The notes beneath the pieces were generated by a model. The model did no database searches. It was not told where the DNA came from and was given only the letters and a program-made list of their open reading frames with translations. Below are positions 52,716-63,720 of a stretch of 64,000 nt of DNA, one piece after another. Each line of letters begins with the position of its first letter. Position 1 is the first letter of the stretch. The stretch covers positions 2,728,001-2,792,000 of the forward strand of contig VDMD01000002.1 in the NCBI GenBank assembly GCA_007026445.1. Direction: 5' to 3'. Origin of the DNA: Schizophyllum amplum. Its lineage: Eukaryota > Basidiomycota > Agaricomycetes > Agaricales > Schizophyllaceae. The translations under genes and the position numbers were made by a program.

Positions 52716-55163
52716 CTACGAGGCATCCGTCCGTGTCCCAGAAGGCCGACTACCTGAGCCACCCCAGGCTGCCGACACGCCGGGTTCTTCGGTCTCCAAG
52801 GCCTGGCATAGAAGTCAGCGTACATTCTAGCGCTGGTATCAACGAACGCACCTCTAACAACGCCGGAATAGCATGGTCGACATCCGACTCCCCTATGCCG
52901 GCGCCCGCGGCGATAAGCCGCCTGTACTCGTTCATACGCCCCTCTGTGCCCGTCTCCGCCTGCACGGAGATGAGCTTGTCAAACATTGTCTTCCGCCGCT
53001 TGCGATACCCCGCCACGTCCTCCCTCAGCGCATCGCACGCCCGCGCCAGCGCTTCCGGGTCCGTCGGTATATCCGCGTACAGCTGCTCCAGGTCGCTGAT
53101 GTCCTCCTTCAGCGTCGACGCCTTCCGCTTCCCCTTCCCACTCGGGCCTGGATGTGGGTCTGCAGGCGGCGGCATTCCCATGGACGACGCCTCCGCGTCC
53201 ACCACATACGACTCCGTCCCGGGAGTGAGCATAAGCAACCCGCCCGCCGCGTCGCGGATGCGCTGCTCGCGCAGCTCCTCGTCGTGCACCCACTTCTCAA
53301 AACCCAGGCGGAATCGCTTCCCCATCTTCTCGCCCAGCAATGTCTGCAACTGCTGCCGCTCCTGCTGCAACTGTGGCAAACTGTCTGCTTGCGTGCGCAG
53401 GTGACCTACGGTCCGCTGGCTCTCAAGGATCTCCGACTGTATGTTCTTCAGTACTGCATGGGCCTGCGTCATGTCGCGCTCCTTGTCTCGCAGTTCTTGG
53501 TCGAATGATGTTGCGAGGCTGTCAAGCATGCTCGCCATGTCGTTGACACATCGCGAGCTAGCACGCTGGGCCGCCGCAGAGTAGTGAAGAGGGGGTTTGG
53601 TGTCGAAAGCAAGAGCGGCTAGTGGGTTACGCGAGGGCCCAGGGGTGGAGGACATGTAGTTATTTGGCGGTCCGCGCGACATGGCGGATTGGCGGGCGCC
53701 CGGTTCTGGTGACAGACGGAAGCGCTCGTCCTCGAGAATGAAGTCCTCGGTACTCTTGCCCTCAGAGTTCATGATCTTGGGATCCGCACCGTGGTCGATA
53801 AGCAACTTGACAAGCCGTTTGCTCCGACATCGGGCAGCCATAGTTAACGCCGTTTCCCCATCCTCGTCCTGGAAATTGAGGACGTCCGCAAGCTCCTTCG
53901 GATAGTCAGCCAGGCGATTGAGAACGGTCTCCATGTAATATCGCGCTGCGTGCGATTTGCCCTTCGACATGGCGACGTCGACGACGTGGTGGAAAACAGT
54001 GCGGTTGTAGTTATCGATGTTGAGGGTCGAGCGGTGTAGCATCTCGTAGAGCTCAGGGAATTTGCGCACGTCGTAGTTGTTGGCGAACATGACACTGCGC
54101 ATCAGCGCTGTCTGGCCGGCCTTGTTGACCTTGAACACATCGGCGCCAGCAGATAGCAGCAGCTTCGCGATGCGGATGCGGCCCATCGCGCAGGCCCAGT
54201 GTAATGCAGTATGACCGTCATCGTCGATAGCCATGTTGGGATCGAAGTCCGCGGGTGGTGTGATGAGAATCTGCGGTATCTGGTTGGTGTCGGAAATGAA
54301 GTACTCGAGGATCTGGTCCCCGTATGACCGCGATTCCATGCCCTTCGACACGTCGTCATTGTCGTAACGGTCCTTCGCATGTCGAGCGGCGCGCCGGCCG
54401 TCACTAGATCCCTGGCTGTAGTCCGTGCGGTACGAGGCTGGCGGGCTCTGTATTGGAGAGGGAGTGCGCGAGCTGGAGGATGCTTCGGAAGGGGAGGGTG
54501 TCATGGAGCCTTCGTCGTCCGAGGCTGCGGCCGACATGGTGTCCACGTCGGATTCGACCACTTCCTCGACGGCGCGGACCGTACGTGCGGTCATTACAGA
54601 GGCTGTAGAAGACTCGCGACGGGGCGCCCGATTGGCGCTCGAGGCCATGATGTGTTTAGGAGCAGGCGGCGGGCTCTTCGCGGCGGGCTGGAATTCAATG
54701 ATGGGGCGGAGCAGCTGCTCGCAGTTGTACTGCCGCGCGAGGCTGAGCCCGCGTTCTATCGGGATCCATGTCCCTGCGCGCCCGGTTAGAAACCTGAGGT
54801 CGATGCGTTGCTCGGGAGAGACGCACCTTGGTATTTGCCGTAGCCGCCCTGCACCTTCTCGTGCTCGCCCTTCTGCACCTCGCGCTCAAGGACGCGGGTG
54901 CGCTGCGGCTTGTCGAATCCTGCGACTTTGAGGATCTGCGTCGCGTTGAGCCATGAGTCGGAGCGGCGGCGCATCACAGCGACGCCCTTGCACATCCTGG
55001 GGGCGCCGTCAGCTTCCCTACGCGTCACTATGCAATATAAATGCTTACATCTCGTATACGGGGACGCCGCTGTACGTCGCCTGTGTGATGGGGGGCAGCG
55101 GTCAGCACAAGGGAGCAGGGGGCGCGGGAGAGCGCGGACCTTGAAGATCTGAGTCTCCGGCAT
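52716..55163 (-). CDS. MBP1: MBF-type APSES transcription factor with ankyrin repeats (Mbp1/Res-like)
   Basis: DNA-binding subunit of the MBF complex that drives G1/S genes. The first exons encode the KilA-N/APSES domain: [19 protein letters not shown], then [40 protein letters not shown] and [20 protein letters not shown], through [18 protein letters not shown] Ser/Pro-rich linker follows, then ankyrin repeats ([60 protein letters not shown]). A coiled-coil region follows (about 53,300-53,550). The frame would stop at 52750. However, a GTGCG donor near 52,852 and a CAG acceptor near 52,800 add a last exon, [15 protein letters not shown], ending at 52716, which fits the family's C-terminus. 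Divergent from the Shg1 gene, 274 bp apart. Confidence 0.92.
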
Positions 55164-55437
55164 GTTGAGCGGGTGATCTCGGGGAGATCAGGGGCGCAGG
55201 CGGGGTGTGTGCACGCGGTAACCGTCCGCGGGGCGCGCTCGCTGTTCTCGTCGTCGACGGCAGGAAATGAGAGGGAGCGCGTTCGGTCACTGTCTTCAAC
55301 AAACGCAAATAACACGGATATTATTTGGAGCGTGTACGTAATATCGAGCTGACATCCTAAGGGGTCCTTTCCCCGTTCCTGAGAGAGCACCGGCCCGGAC
55401 AGTACGCCTGCCCTGAAGCCACCACCATCTCTGCGCC

Positions 55438-56460
55438 ATGTCGAAACCCATACAGGCTCCCCAGGATCTTGTGGACGCGTGAGAGCTCTCGCATCTAGCT
55501 GGCACCGGTCTTTGACGCGTCTTGTACAGCTTCAAGAAGTCGGGCGAGTTCGATCGCTTGCGCAGAGACCTGCTAGCAGAGTTCAGGAAGAGTGTACATC
55601 GACTTGCCTTTCCCATTACATTCTTCTCTGAGCCCCCCTCCAGGATGGGATCTCCAACTTCCGCTCCCGAGTGGAGGACATTGCACAGTCACACCTGCGA
55701 AGACAGAAAGATCGCAAGCGACCCGCCGATGCAGACGCCGACGCGCTTCAGCGCAACCTGATGTCTGAAATGGACCGGTATGTCGCGTCCCCTGACCCGG
55801 TCACACGCATCTAATGGCACTTGCAGCTTCCCCATTGTCGATCGTGCCATTACGGAGATGCGCGTGTTCAGAGACGACTCTGCGGTCAAGACCAATGTGA
55901 ACAACTCCCTCATGCGCGTCTTGCTGAGGAGCAGAGGAGAACCCATTCCCCCCGGTGTGTTGTGATGCTGGTACGACGTTGACGTTCAGCTCTAATGCTT
56001 CTCCTTCTTTCTTGCAGAACTGGAAGAGCTGCACGACGAAGGCGGTGATATCTCCCCGCGAAAGGCGCGCTCCCCCAGTCGTGCCGACGACGACCGCGAT
56101 TACCGCGGGGATGAGACTCCCGACCTGCGCCTTCAGGAATCTGAAATGGACGAGCGAGTACATCAAGAAGCACCGTCAGAGGAACCGGGGAGAGCAAGAC
56201 CAGAGGAACCAGAGAGAGCAAGACCAGAGGAACCGGAGACAGCAGAACTAGAGGTGCAGGAAGGTCACAATCATCCGCCAGAAAACGCCGAAATGGATAC
56301 GTCGCCCGAGCATCGCGACACTCCGCCAACTATATCACCTACCGTCCAACCCGTCAATGGAGCGTCTATCTCGCAAAGCGACGCTAGACATGGGATAGAG
56401 GACGTTCCCCCAGCCCCTTTGCCTATGCCTCCTCCTGATCCTGAGCAAGTCCATCCATGA
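55438..56460 (+). CDS. Shg1/BOD1-domain protein (COMPASS-type histone methylation complex)
   Basis: Probable subunit of the Set1/COMPASS H3K4 methyltransferase complex. Five exons. Exon 1 is very short (MSKPIQAPQDLVDA). Exon 2 gives FKKSGEFDRLRRDLLAEFRK, exon 3 DGISNFRSRVEDIAQSHLRR through NLMSEMDR, and exon 4 FPIVDRAITEMRVFRDDSAV, then NVNNSLMRVLLR. Together they form the BOD1/SHG1 domain in the first 110 or so residues. The last exon is an acidic, disordered Glu/Pro/Arg-rich tail with a threefold repeat around PEEPERAR and a proline-rich C-terminus (PLPMPPPDPEQVHP). The phase 0 and phase 2 joins keep the frame throughout. Divergent from the Mbp1-like gene, so the two probably share a promoter. 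Confidence 0.86.
56170..56245 (+). repeat. Tandem coding repeat in the Shg1-like tail
   Basis: About three units of 24 bp with core agaggaacc and agcaagacc, encoding E-E-P-x-R-A-R-P type units. Units are nearly identical, so copy number may vary. Confidence 0.65.
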
Positions 56461-56813
56461 CCATGCATTCGCGACGCTGCTCTGCATTGTCTTGCTCTCT
56501 GTGATGTACTTACTCGCAGTGTATATGTGCTAGGTGTTGGATATGACATAGTTAAGTAGATGGGGGGCCGTACGCTCGTACAGGGCTCACGAAACGAACT
56601 ATGACTTATGCTGCAGTCTGTATTCCCTGGTCTGCTACAGAGCTTCCTCCAACGGCTGCCGCGCTACAAGAACTGCTTTCTCTCAAGAGAGCCGACAACA
56701 AAGTGATTCAGCGCTTGTCGGCTCGCGGGCCGGACCGCGTACGCGTTGTTTGGCAGCAACGTGGTCGAGTGACATCCGACACCGCCACCTTTGCATTTTA
56801 CTCTGAACGCGCT
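56461..56813. other. Intergenic or 5' leader of the uL24m gene
   Basis: 353 bp. A frame running into the uL24m gene is open from 56601 (ACT-ATG region), but its upstream part does not look like a presequence; the ATG at 56814 is preferred. Confidence 0.45.
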
Positions 56814-58086
56814 ATGCCGCGGGTACGCGCCTTCGCCACGAAGGATGTCCTCTACAATGCCGTGGAGACGTCGAGCCCGTGGACGACCCACTTCCGCCAC
56901 ATGCTCCCCACGCCGCGTGAGTGGCTGAAGCGCCCGCCGCAGACCGGCGACGGGAGCAAGTTCAAGATGGTGCCCCTCAAGGACCGCATCAAGTGGTGGA
57001 ACATCGTGCCCGGCGACCAGGTCAAGGTCGTCGGCGACCGCAGTGGCACGCTGAGGGAGGTCGCGAAGGTCAACAAGTTGTCGAACCGCGTGTGGTTGAA
57101 GGAGCTGCCGGTGCGTGGCGGAGGTCGGCCGGAGGACTGGGCGAACTGACAGGATTGTGGTAGAATAACCCGCGGTCTGGGAAGATCAGCTACCACTACT
57201 CGCGGTGTCGCTTGTTCATGGGCGAGTTTGAGTTTGCACCGAAGGAGGAGGGCGCGAACCCGCAGACGCAACCGTGCGTTGCACCTTCCTATACTTCCTG
57301 GCGGCATAACTGACTTTCATTCCTCTAGTGTCTTCGCGCAGCGTTTGGGCACAACACAGCCCAAGTGGGATCCGTTTCATCACCGCTGGGCATGGCAGCG
57401 CTTTGCTGTCAAGCTCCTACCCTCAGTGTCACACCTGCGTGGACAGCGGATAGAAATTCCCTGGCCAAAAGCACTCATCCAAAAACCCAACACCCGTGCG
57501 CTACCCGAATATATCCATCGTTGAAAAATATGCTGACAGCTAGCCACCAGCCGGCGCACACGATACCCCCGCTGATGTCGTGTCCAAGGTCACGTACGAG
57601 TTCCCAGCGTTCAGCTCCCGGATCGAAGACCCGCTGCCCACACCACCCTCCGAGATGGAGTACCTCCTGCACGTCTTCAACCCGCAACTTGGCGCCGCGC
57701 CCTTCGGCGAGTCGCCCCCCGTGGAGCGCTACCTCGCCAAGGAGCTCTGCAACCCGCACGGCCGCGCGCAGAAGCTCAAGCGCTTCCAGGCGTTCCAGTC
57801 CTACAAGACGCGCCTGCTCGAGGAGTACATCCGCGCGGAGCTCGCCGACCGCGGAGGCCGCTCGAAGGGCAAGTGCGTCGAGGACGCGCGGTTCAAGTTC
57901 AAGGAGAACATGGCGAAGGACATGCTGGCGGCGAAGCGCGTGCGCACGAAGAACAGCGAGCGCGTGCGCAAGATGATGCGCAAGAAGCTGAAGAAGGACA
58001 AGAAGGCGATCAAGCAGCAGAAGCGGCTGACGGCGCTCGTGCTGGAGACGGGCCCGAACCAGGCCATTCCCGCGTCCCTCCCTTAG
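56814..58086 (+). CDS. Mitochondrial ribosomal protein uL24m (KOW motif, yeast Mrpl40-like)
   Basis: Component of the large subunit of the mitochondrial ribosome. Four exons. The chosen start is MPRVRAFATKDVLYNAVETS at 56814; the frame is open upstream to 56601, so a longer N-terminus is possible. Exon 1 contains the KOW segment NIVPGDQVKVVGDRSGTLRE, then VAKVNKLSNRVWLKELP. Exon 2 has SYHYSRCRLFMGEFEFAPKE and exon 3 WDPFHHRWAWQRFAVKLLPS. The last exon has TYEFPAFSSRIEDPLPTPPS and ERYLAKELCNPHGRAQKLKR, and it closes with a strongly basic helical region (RKMMRKKLKKDKKAIKQQKR). Length fits fungal mitochondrial L24, which is much longer than the bacterial protein. Confidence 0.85.
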
Positions 58087-58304
58087 AGGTGTGCATGCGG
58101 CCTTCATCATACTTCCGCCTGCTGCTTTGCGCATACGGTCCTTGCATCAATACACTATCATTGCATATTGCCTCCCCTCAGTCCACTGTGTGAGGTCCGT
58201 GAAACCGATGAATGTTACTAGGCGCGTCGCTGCCTCCACCCTGTACGGCCTCTGATTTGAAAGGTACCGAGGGATATCCCTCGTCTATCTACCTACTTCC
58301 ATTG

Positions 58305-59397
58305 TCATGGCAGCAACCTCCTGAGGCGCCGTTCTGGTACGTCGTCGTTCCACTTCTCTTTCCCATTAGACATACTTGACAGCGGAAGGCCTTGCTGCTC
58401 CACGACAAACGACGCGGAAACACTCCCATAAGCAGCAGCTACACAGTGCACATTATCAGCAAGCGTTACACCGGTGCGGATTACCATTGACATACCCTTG
58501 AAGATATCCATCTTCGCGAGATGCAGCCCCGCACATAAACCGCCCAGGAAACTGTTGCCTGCACCGGTAGTGCTCTGCACCTTGCCCGCGGCTTCTTCTG
58601 GCAGCCAGTACGCGTTGATCCAGCGCCCTTCCAGCGCCCCCAGTGTGGGTTCTGCGTTGAGGACGTAGCAGCCGCGCGACCCGGAGCGGATGACAACGGT
58701 GCGTGCACCGAACGAAGACAGCTTCGCGGCCATGAGCTCGACGAGGGATATCAAGTCGGATGGGCGTTCCGGTGGCAGCACGTCGGACAGGAAAGCCTCT
58801 GCCTCTTCGTGATTCGGGGAGAAGATATGGACTCGAGGAAGCAGGGCACGTAGAGCGTTCAAGTTTGCCGACGTGCAGGAAGGAGGGATGGGCTCGTACA
58901 CGACGAGCTGGCTGGGGGCAGTGCTTTGCTCGAGGGTTTGGGCGAGGACCTCCGGGGTACAGCAAAAATGCAGACATAAAGCGCTCCGCGCGATATTTTG
59001 TGGCACCGAGGACAGCATGCGTGGTGGTCGAGGGTTCACATAGCGAAAGCTGCGCGATTGAATGAGATGAAGTGTGATGTGTAGGTGGATGGGCTGACCT
59101 GCGTTCATCGCCCTTATACTCTATCAATGCCTCGAGTGTGTCTTCACGATCCCAGATCCACATCTCGTCGTCTGAGCAGAGCTTTGTAAGTTCTGGCCGT
59201 AGCTCCTGATTATCTTCACCGCTGACTGGAATGCGGACGCGACTGGGAGGGAGCCATATCCGTGCGCCGGCTACCGCGAACAGGCCGCCGCCGCCGATGT
59301 GTCGCTCTTCCCGCTCGATGGCATTCGTTTTTGAGTCTATATATCTGAAGTGGTCGATGAGCACTGTCCCGAGGCTGAGTAGGACAATATCAGACAT
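58305..59397 (-). CDS. PfkB-family sugar kinase, Mak32-like
   Basis: Cytosolic kinase-fold protein related to yeast Mak32; substrate unknown. Three or four exons from MSDIVLLSLGTVLIDHFRYI at 59397. Exon 1 includes REERHIGGGGLFAVAGARIW, the N-terminal PfkB glycine motif, and WIWDREDTLEALIEYKGDE. Exon 2 gives FRYVNPRPPRMLSSVPQNI, LVVYEPIPPSCTSANLNALR and HIFSPNHEEAEAFL. The C-terminal PfkB signature, with catalytic-base region, is STTGAGNSFLGGLCAGLHLA. An intron follows near 58,490. The last exon encodes VIRTGVTLADNVHCVAAAYG, then SFVVEQQGLP, ending RRLLP. Usual catalytic DTxGAGD reads STTGAGN here, with Asn for the catalytic Asp, as in Mak32-type proteins, so true kinase activity is doubtful. 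Head-to-head with the ATP synthase subunit d gene. Confidence 0.88.
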
Positions 59398-59656
59398 GAT
59401 AGCCGGGTGCAAGGGAGGCTGTCGGATTTCAAGTTCGACTTGCCACCGTGACGGCAGAGGGGAACAAGGACCCGGCGTGTCGGGCCGCAGAACCGCAAAA
59501 GGGAATTCGACGGCCGGCGGGCTCCGAGGACGAGTGCTCCGGGCGACGCCGGCCTCTTCTGCTCACCGTCTTCGTCGCTCTCCTCATTTTATCCGGTAAG
59601 CAGCTCGTCGCGCTCTCCTCCCACAAACCGCTTGCTTAATTCTTTTCTGAACAGCC

Positions 59657-60447
59657 ATGGCCTCCAAGGCAGCCACCAAAGCCGCGGTCGTACGCGTCTT
59701 TTCCGCTCGTTGAACGGATCGGTTCTCACCATGACATAGGACTTGACCCGCATCTACTCTTCGCTCGGTCTCGGCAAGGGTGCGCAGCCGTCCACCGTCA
59801 AAGTAGGCAGAGGATCTAACGACCGTCTTTGCAGAGACCATTGCCGGCGTGCAGGCCTTCCGCAAGCGCCACGGCGACGCCCAGCGCACGCACGCCCAGT
59901 ATGCGTCCCAGCCCACGACCGTCGACTTCTCGCACTACCGCTCCGTGCTGAAGAACTCCGCTGTTGTTGACGAGGCGGAGAAGATCCTCAAGGACTTCAA
60001 GCCCGTCACCTACGACGTCTCCGCGCACATCAAGGCGATCGAGGCGTTCGAGGCGAAGGCCGTGCGTGTTTATGCGAACACATGTAATGCATGCCGCTCA
60101 TATGCTTCTTGCCCTATAGGTCGCGACTGCGAAGGAGACTGAGCAGAAAATTGACATTGAGCTCAAGGACTTGCAGGCCACCCTCGCGAACATCGAGGAG
60201 GCGCGCTCGTTCGAGAACCTCCGCGTACGTGGCAGTAACACTCGCAAGCTTGCCCATCTAATTGTATACCTCAGGCGGACGAAGTCGGCGACGCCCACCC
60301 ACGCCTCCGGGAGGTTGTGGAGACCATGCTCCAGAAGGGCAAGTGGGAGGTCCCTGGTGAGTTTGCGCTTCCCTTTCTCGTCACTGCACGCGCTGATGCC
60401 TGGGGACAGGCTACAAGGAAAAGTTCGGCGACCTCAACGCCGTCTAA
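59657..60447 (+). CDS. ATP7: Mitochondrial ATP synthase subunit d
   Basis: Peripheral-stalk subunit of F1Fo-ATP synthase on the matrix side. Six exons: MASKAATKAAV, DLTRIYSSLGLGK, then a long exon with TIAGVQAFRKRHGDAQRTHA, FSHYRSVLKNSAVVDEAEKI and FKPVTYDVSAHIKAIEAFEA. Next come TAKETEQKIDIELKDLQATL and IEEARSFENLR, then ADEVGDAHPRLREVVETMLQ, and finally GYKEKFGDLNAV ending at 60445-60447. About 175 residues, normal for the family, with the conserved YKEKFGDL end. It is divergent from the Mak32-like gene (259 bp apart) and convergent with MCM10 (157 bp apart). Confidence 0.93.
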
Positions 60448-60604
60448 TCTACCTATTCCATGTATCACTGCGTCTTCCGGAGCTCAATCGAATAGAATTT
60501 GCGCGACGGACTGGTCACTGCTGTCATGACTTCAAATATGCGAGAGGAACCAGTGTAGTATGTGTGCGTGAGCTAAGTAAGTGTCCAATCTATGCAATGA
60601 GCTG

Positions 60605-62879
60605 CTATGCAGCGGCTGCCATAAGCGCGTCGCCATCCGAGTGTGCAGTCGTCTTTCTCTCCAGACGATCCTTCCACGTGTCCTTCTTCCGTTCGTCCCA
60701 CTCCAGGTCTTCATCCTCAGAAGAGGATAAGTCCACGAGCTTGTCCTCCTTCTTCGGCGCAACGACACCCGACCGAATCTTGGCCTGACCTTGTCTTGGG
60801 CCGAGATGGACTGACTTGCGCGATCCTTGCAAGGTTGACAAGGACTCAAGCTATGATATTGTTCAGCAATAACATAACATGACCGTGAACCCTGCTCACC
60901 TTGCTCTGCATCGCCGTGTCGTTCTGACGCCGTTGGCCCGGCTTGATTGACGGGTCGAAGCCCAGATTCTTGATCATATCCGCCGAATAGCGGGGCTTAT
61001 CCTGCACCACCTCCGGTTTCTCTTCCTTCGTCTCCTCGCTCGCCTTGCCTTTGCCCTTGCCCTTCGCGCGTTCCTTGCGTTCCTTCTCTCGCAGCCGCTC
61101 CGCCGCCTCTCGCGCCGCGACGACGTCCCGCATGCCCTCCTTGTCCCGCTTGCACAAAGCCTGCAGCGTGTCCTTGTCGGCCTTGGCCTGCATGGCGCGA
61201 GCAGCCTTCGCTTGCGCGTCACGCCCGACGCGCTCGCCGACGAACATGTCCGTGCCTCCCCCGTTGCGCACGATGTGCCCTTGGAGAACGTATGTCGAGC
61301 CTCCTGCGTCGGGGTCGGGCTGTAAGCCCCACCGCCGCCGCGGGTCGTACGCGTGTTTCTGCTGGTGCTTCGCGGAATTGGACATGCCGTTTGTGCTATC
61401 ATGGCATGACTTGAGATGAGGTGATCATCATAAGACGGCGAACGAACGGACCTCGCGGTGAACTCAGGACGCGAAGCGCGGCTGCGCTGCACGGCTTGCT
61501 GGACATGGTAGTCGCAGACCTCGCTCACGCGCTTGTCAAACCAGGAGAGGCACTGCTTGCCGTCGGCTTTAGTGACGGGACACAAACCCAGGTCGCGCGC
61601 GCGCCCGATGATGGCTATGGACTCGGCATTCTCAGGTGTAACAGCGAGGACATTGCTGATAGGGTGCGGTTTGTCGCCGGCGCGCTGCATACTTATGAGC
61701 CACGCACTGCAGATCGTTCGGACATACGCACCTGGAAGGGCTTCAGAACGCGCGGGTTTAGTAGTGCAATGACGTCCCCCTCCTTGACCTTAGAGAGAGC
61801 CTCGAAAGCGCCCCGACTGCCACCACGATAAATCTTTGTCGGTTTGCGACCATCGTCGTGCTTTATCGTATCGCAGGCATCCGCCTCGAAGAGAAGCAGC
61901 CGCAGCAAGGCATCGCCACGAATGACAGACGTGCCGCCCGTGGAGGACGACGCCTTGCGCGCGCCGAAATCAACCAGTGTAAAGCTCACGAAACGCTTGC
62001 TGCGTGGTGCTTCGGGCTGCGGCTGCTTATTGCGCTTCTGTTTCTCGCCGTCGTCGCGATCGATGGTCTCGGGCGCGTGGGTCTGCTTGACGGGGCCTCG
62101 TTCGGCCACTACAGCGATGGTGACCCAGTCTCCTTCTACGGGCACATCGTAGGAGGATTTGTCGGGAAGGAGGCGGACGTTGGAGTACAGACGGGACGGG
62201 GAGAGGTAGTAGCGGCCACGGAGGTGGTCCTGCAAATCTTCGTGGGGCAGGAGGCGGGATCTGCGTCGTGTCAGTCGCGTGAGCAAGCAGTTGTCCAAAT
62301 CAACTCACGCAAGACGAATGCCAGAGTTGGGCTCGAGCTTCTCAAAGGCGGGATCGTCAAAGGGTGCCCTGTGATCTGAGGGTCCCATGGAGACCTCATC
62401 GACGATCGCGAGACGCTCATCGCGCTTAGGAATGTTCAGGGTGGGTGGAGTGGGCGGTCGCTCGGCGAAGCCAGTCGATCTCGTTCGGTCTGATGAATCG
62501 TTTCCCGACTTCTTCCCACTGCCCGCCAGTCGCGAGAGCAAATTTGATGGTCCAGGCGCAGCGGAGGCCGAGGCTTGCACGGCCTGAGGTTTGCTAGGCT
62601 GCGGTGCGGGAAGCGGCTCCTCTTCATACACACGGCGCTTCTTCTCTGGTTTTCGTTGAGTATCATTGAACCTACGCGAAATTCACCGTACGCACTGGGA
62701 GATGGTGTTGCAGGCGCCAATAACCTGGCCTCTGGCTCCTTGCGCTTGGGCGCCTTCCGAGGCTCTGCTATAACCTCAGGTTGCACGGTAGATAACTGGA
62801 CTTGCAGTGCCTCAATCTGCGCCTGTATTTCTTCTGCCTTTCTTTGCTGAGCATCGCGTAGCGTTCGCGTCGATTCCAT
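60605..62879 (-). CDS. MCM10: DNA replication factor Mcm10
   Basis: Nuclear protein that activates the CMG helicase and recruits polymerase alpha. Six or so exons. The N-terminus from 62879 (MESTRTLRDAQQRKAEEIQA) is a coiled coil followed by a basic, disordered region (PRKAPKRKEPEARLLAPATP). The OB-fold part begins SRLLPHEDLQDHLRGRYYLS, then LYSNVRLLPDKSSYDVPVEG and DWVTIAVVAERGPV. It continues VSFTLVDFGARKASSSTGGT and GDVIALLNPRVLKPFQ. The CCCH zinc finger lies at about 61,600-61,500 (ARDLGLCPVTKADGKQCLSW, then EVCDYHVQ). The C-terminal part holds YDPRRRWGLQPDPDAGG and a Lys/Glu-rich helix, and ends in an acidic segment (LSSSEDEDLEWDERKKD). An 11-residue extension upstream of the ATG would need TTG and was not used. 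Confidence 0.92.
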
Positions 62880-63094
62880 GATGGAGGTCAAGAATGAGGA
62901 GGACGAAGTGACATGTGACGCGCCGTGTGTTGTACACGTGACCGTGTTTGCTCATTGTCCCAAACGTTCATGTTCGTTGACATTTTCTCTGCGGGCTGTA
63001 TCTCGGAAACCTCGTATCTTCCCTTCCCTCCTTGCGTACTTCTGGACTCTGCGGCTGGATATCAGAACGTCATCTTGGTTCAGACCTTCGCTGC

Positions 63095-63720
63095 AATGGG
63101 TCTCGGAGCTTGTAGTATACGGGGACACTGGGGAACTGCACGAGGCCGCGTTCAAGTTCGTCGACGCCGCAGCCGTCCCGACTGCTGTTCTGGTTTCTGG
63201 CTCCGGAGACATTACTCAAGATGTCTTTGCCGAAAGCTGTCTAGTTGTGCACTACATGACTAGTGGACAGACTGTGGTCGAGGTTAGTGCCAGCATTCTG
63301 CTCAACAGTGCTCATTGTCCTTGGTACTGTCTCTGTCCATTCAAGAGGCCCAAGATGCTTCTGACATCCTCGACAGACCGCGAGACAGCGTACTCGTACT
63401 GGGTGCTGCATTCACCTGATCTCTCGACTGGTAGCTACGCGAATTTTACCACGGACAACCCAGCTCGCGAAACTGATGTTCTGAAAGCCGAAGGAATTTC
63501 GAACTACGTAGGCTCGAACACACTGGCCGTGGCGCTTTGGGCCGCCGACGATCGGGCGGCGATAGCTTCGGTCGCATTGGAGTCTAATGCGCGGCTCGAA
63601 AGCAGCAAGGGCGAGGTAGTAAACCAAGAGGCGAACGCTTGGGTCGCTCGGCCTGGGCATATTAGTTTGGCCTACTTAATCGTAGATTATTTTTTCCTGT
63701 TCTTCTCCGGTTCACATTAA
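63095..63720 (+). pseudogene. Decayed beta-galactosidase (GH35) relic, C-terminal pieces only
   Basis: A frame open from 62878 to 63720 carries pieces that look like accessory domains of a fungal GH35 beta-galactosidase. ELVVYGDTGELHEAAFKF, SGSGDI and SGQTVVEV recall the domain after the barrel. TSSTDRETAYSYWVLHSP recalls its continuation. EGISNYVGSNTLAVALWAAD recalls the last jelly-roll. The pieces are in order, but the stretch between YWVLHSP and EGISNY is far too short, so a large internal deletion is inferred. The catalytic barrel with its two glutamates is absent, and no signal peptide is present. A short intron between 63,282 and about 63,345 may be retained in the frame. Transcription as a truncated protein cannot be excluded. 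Confidence 0.55.
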
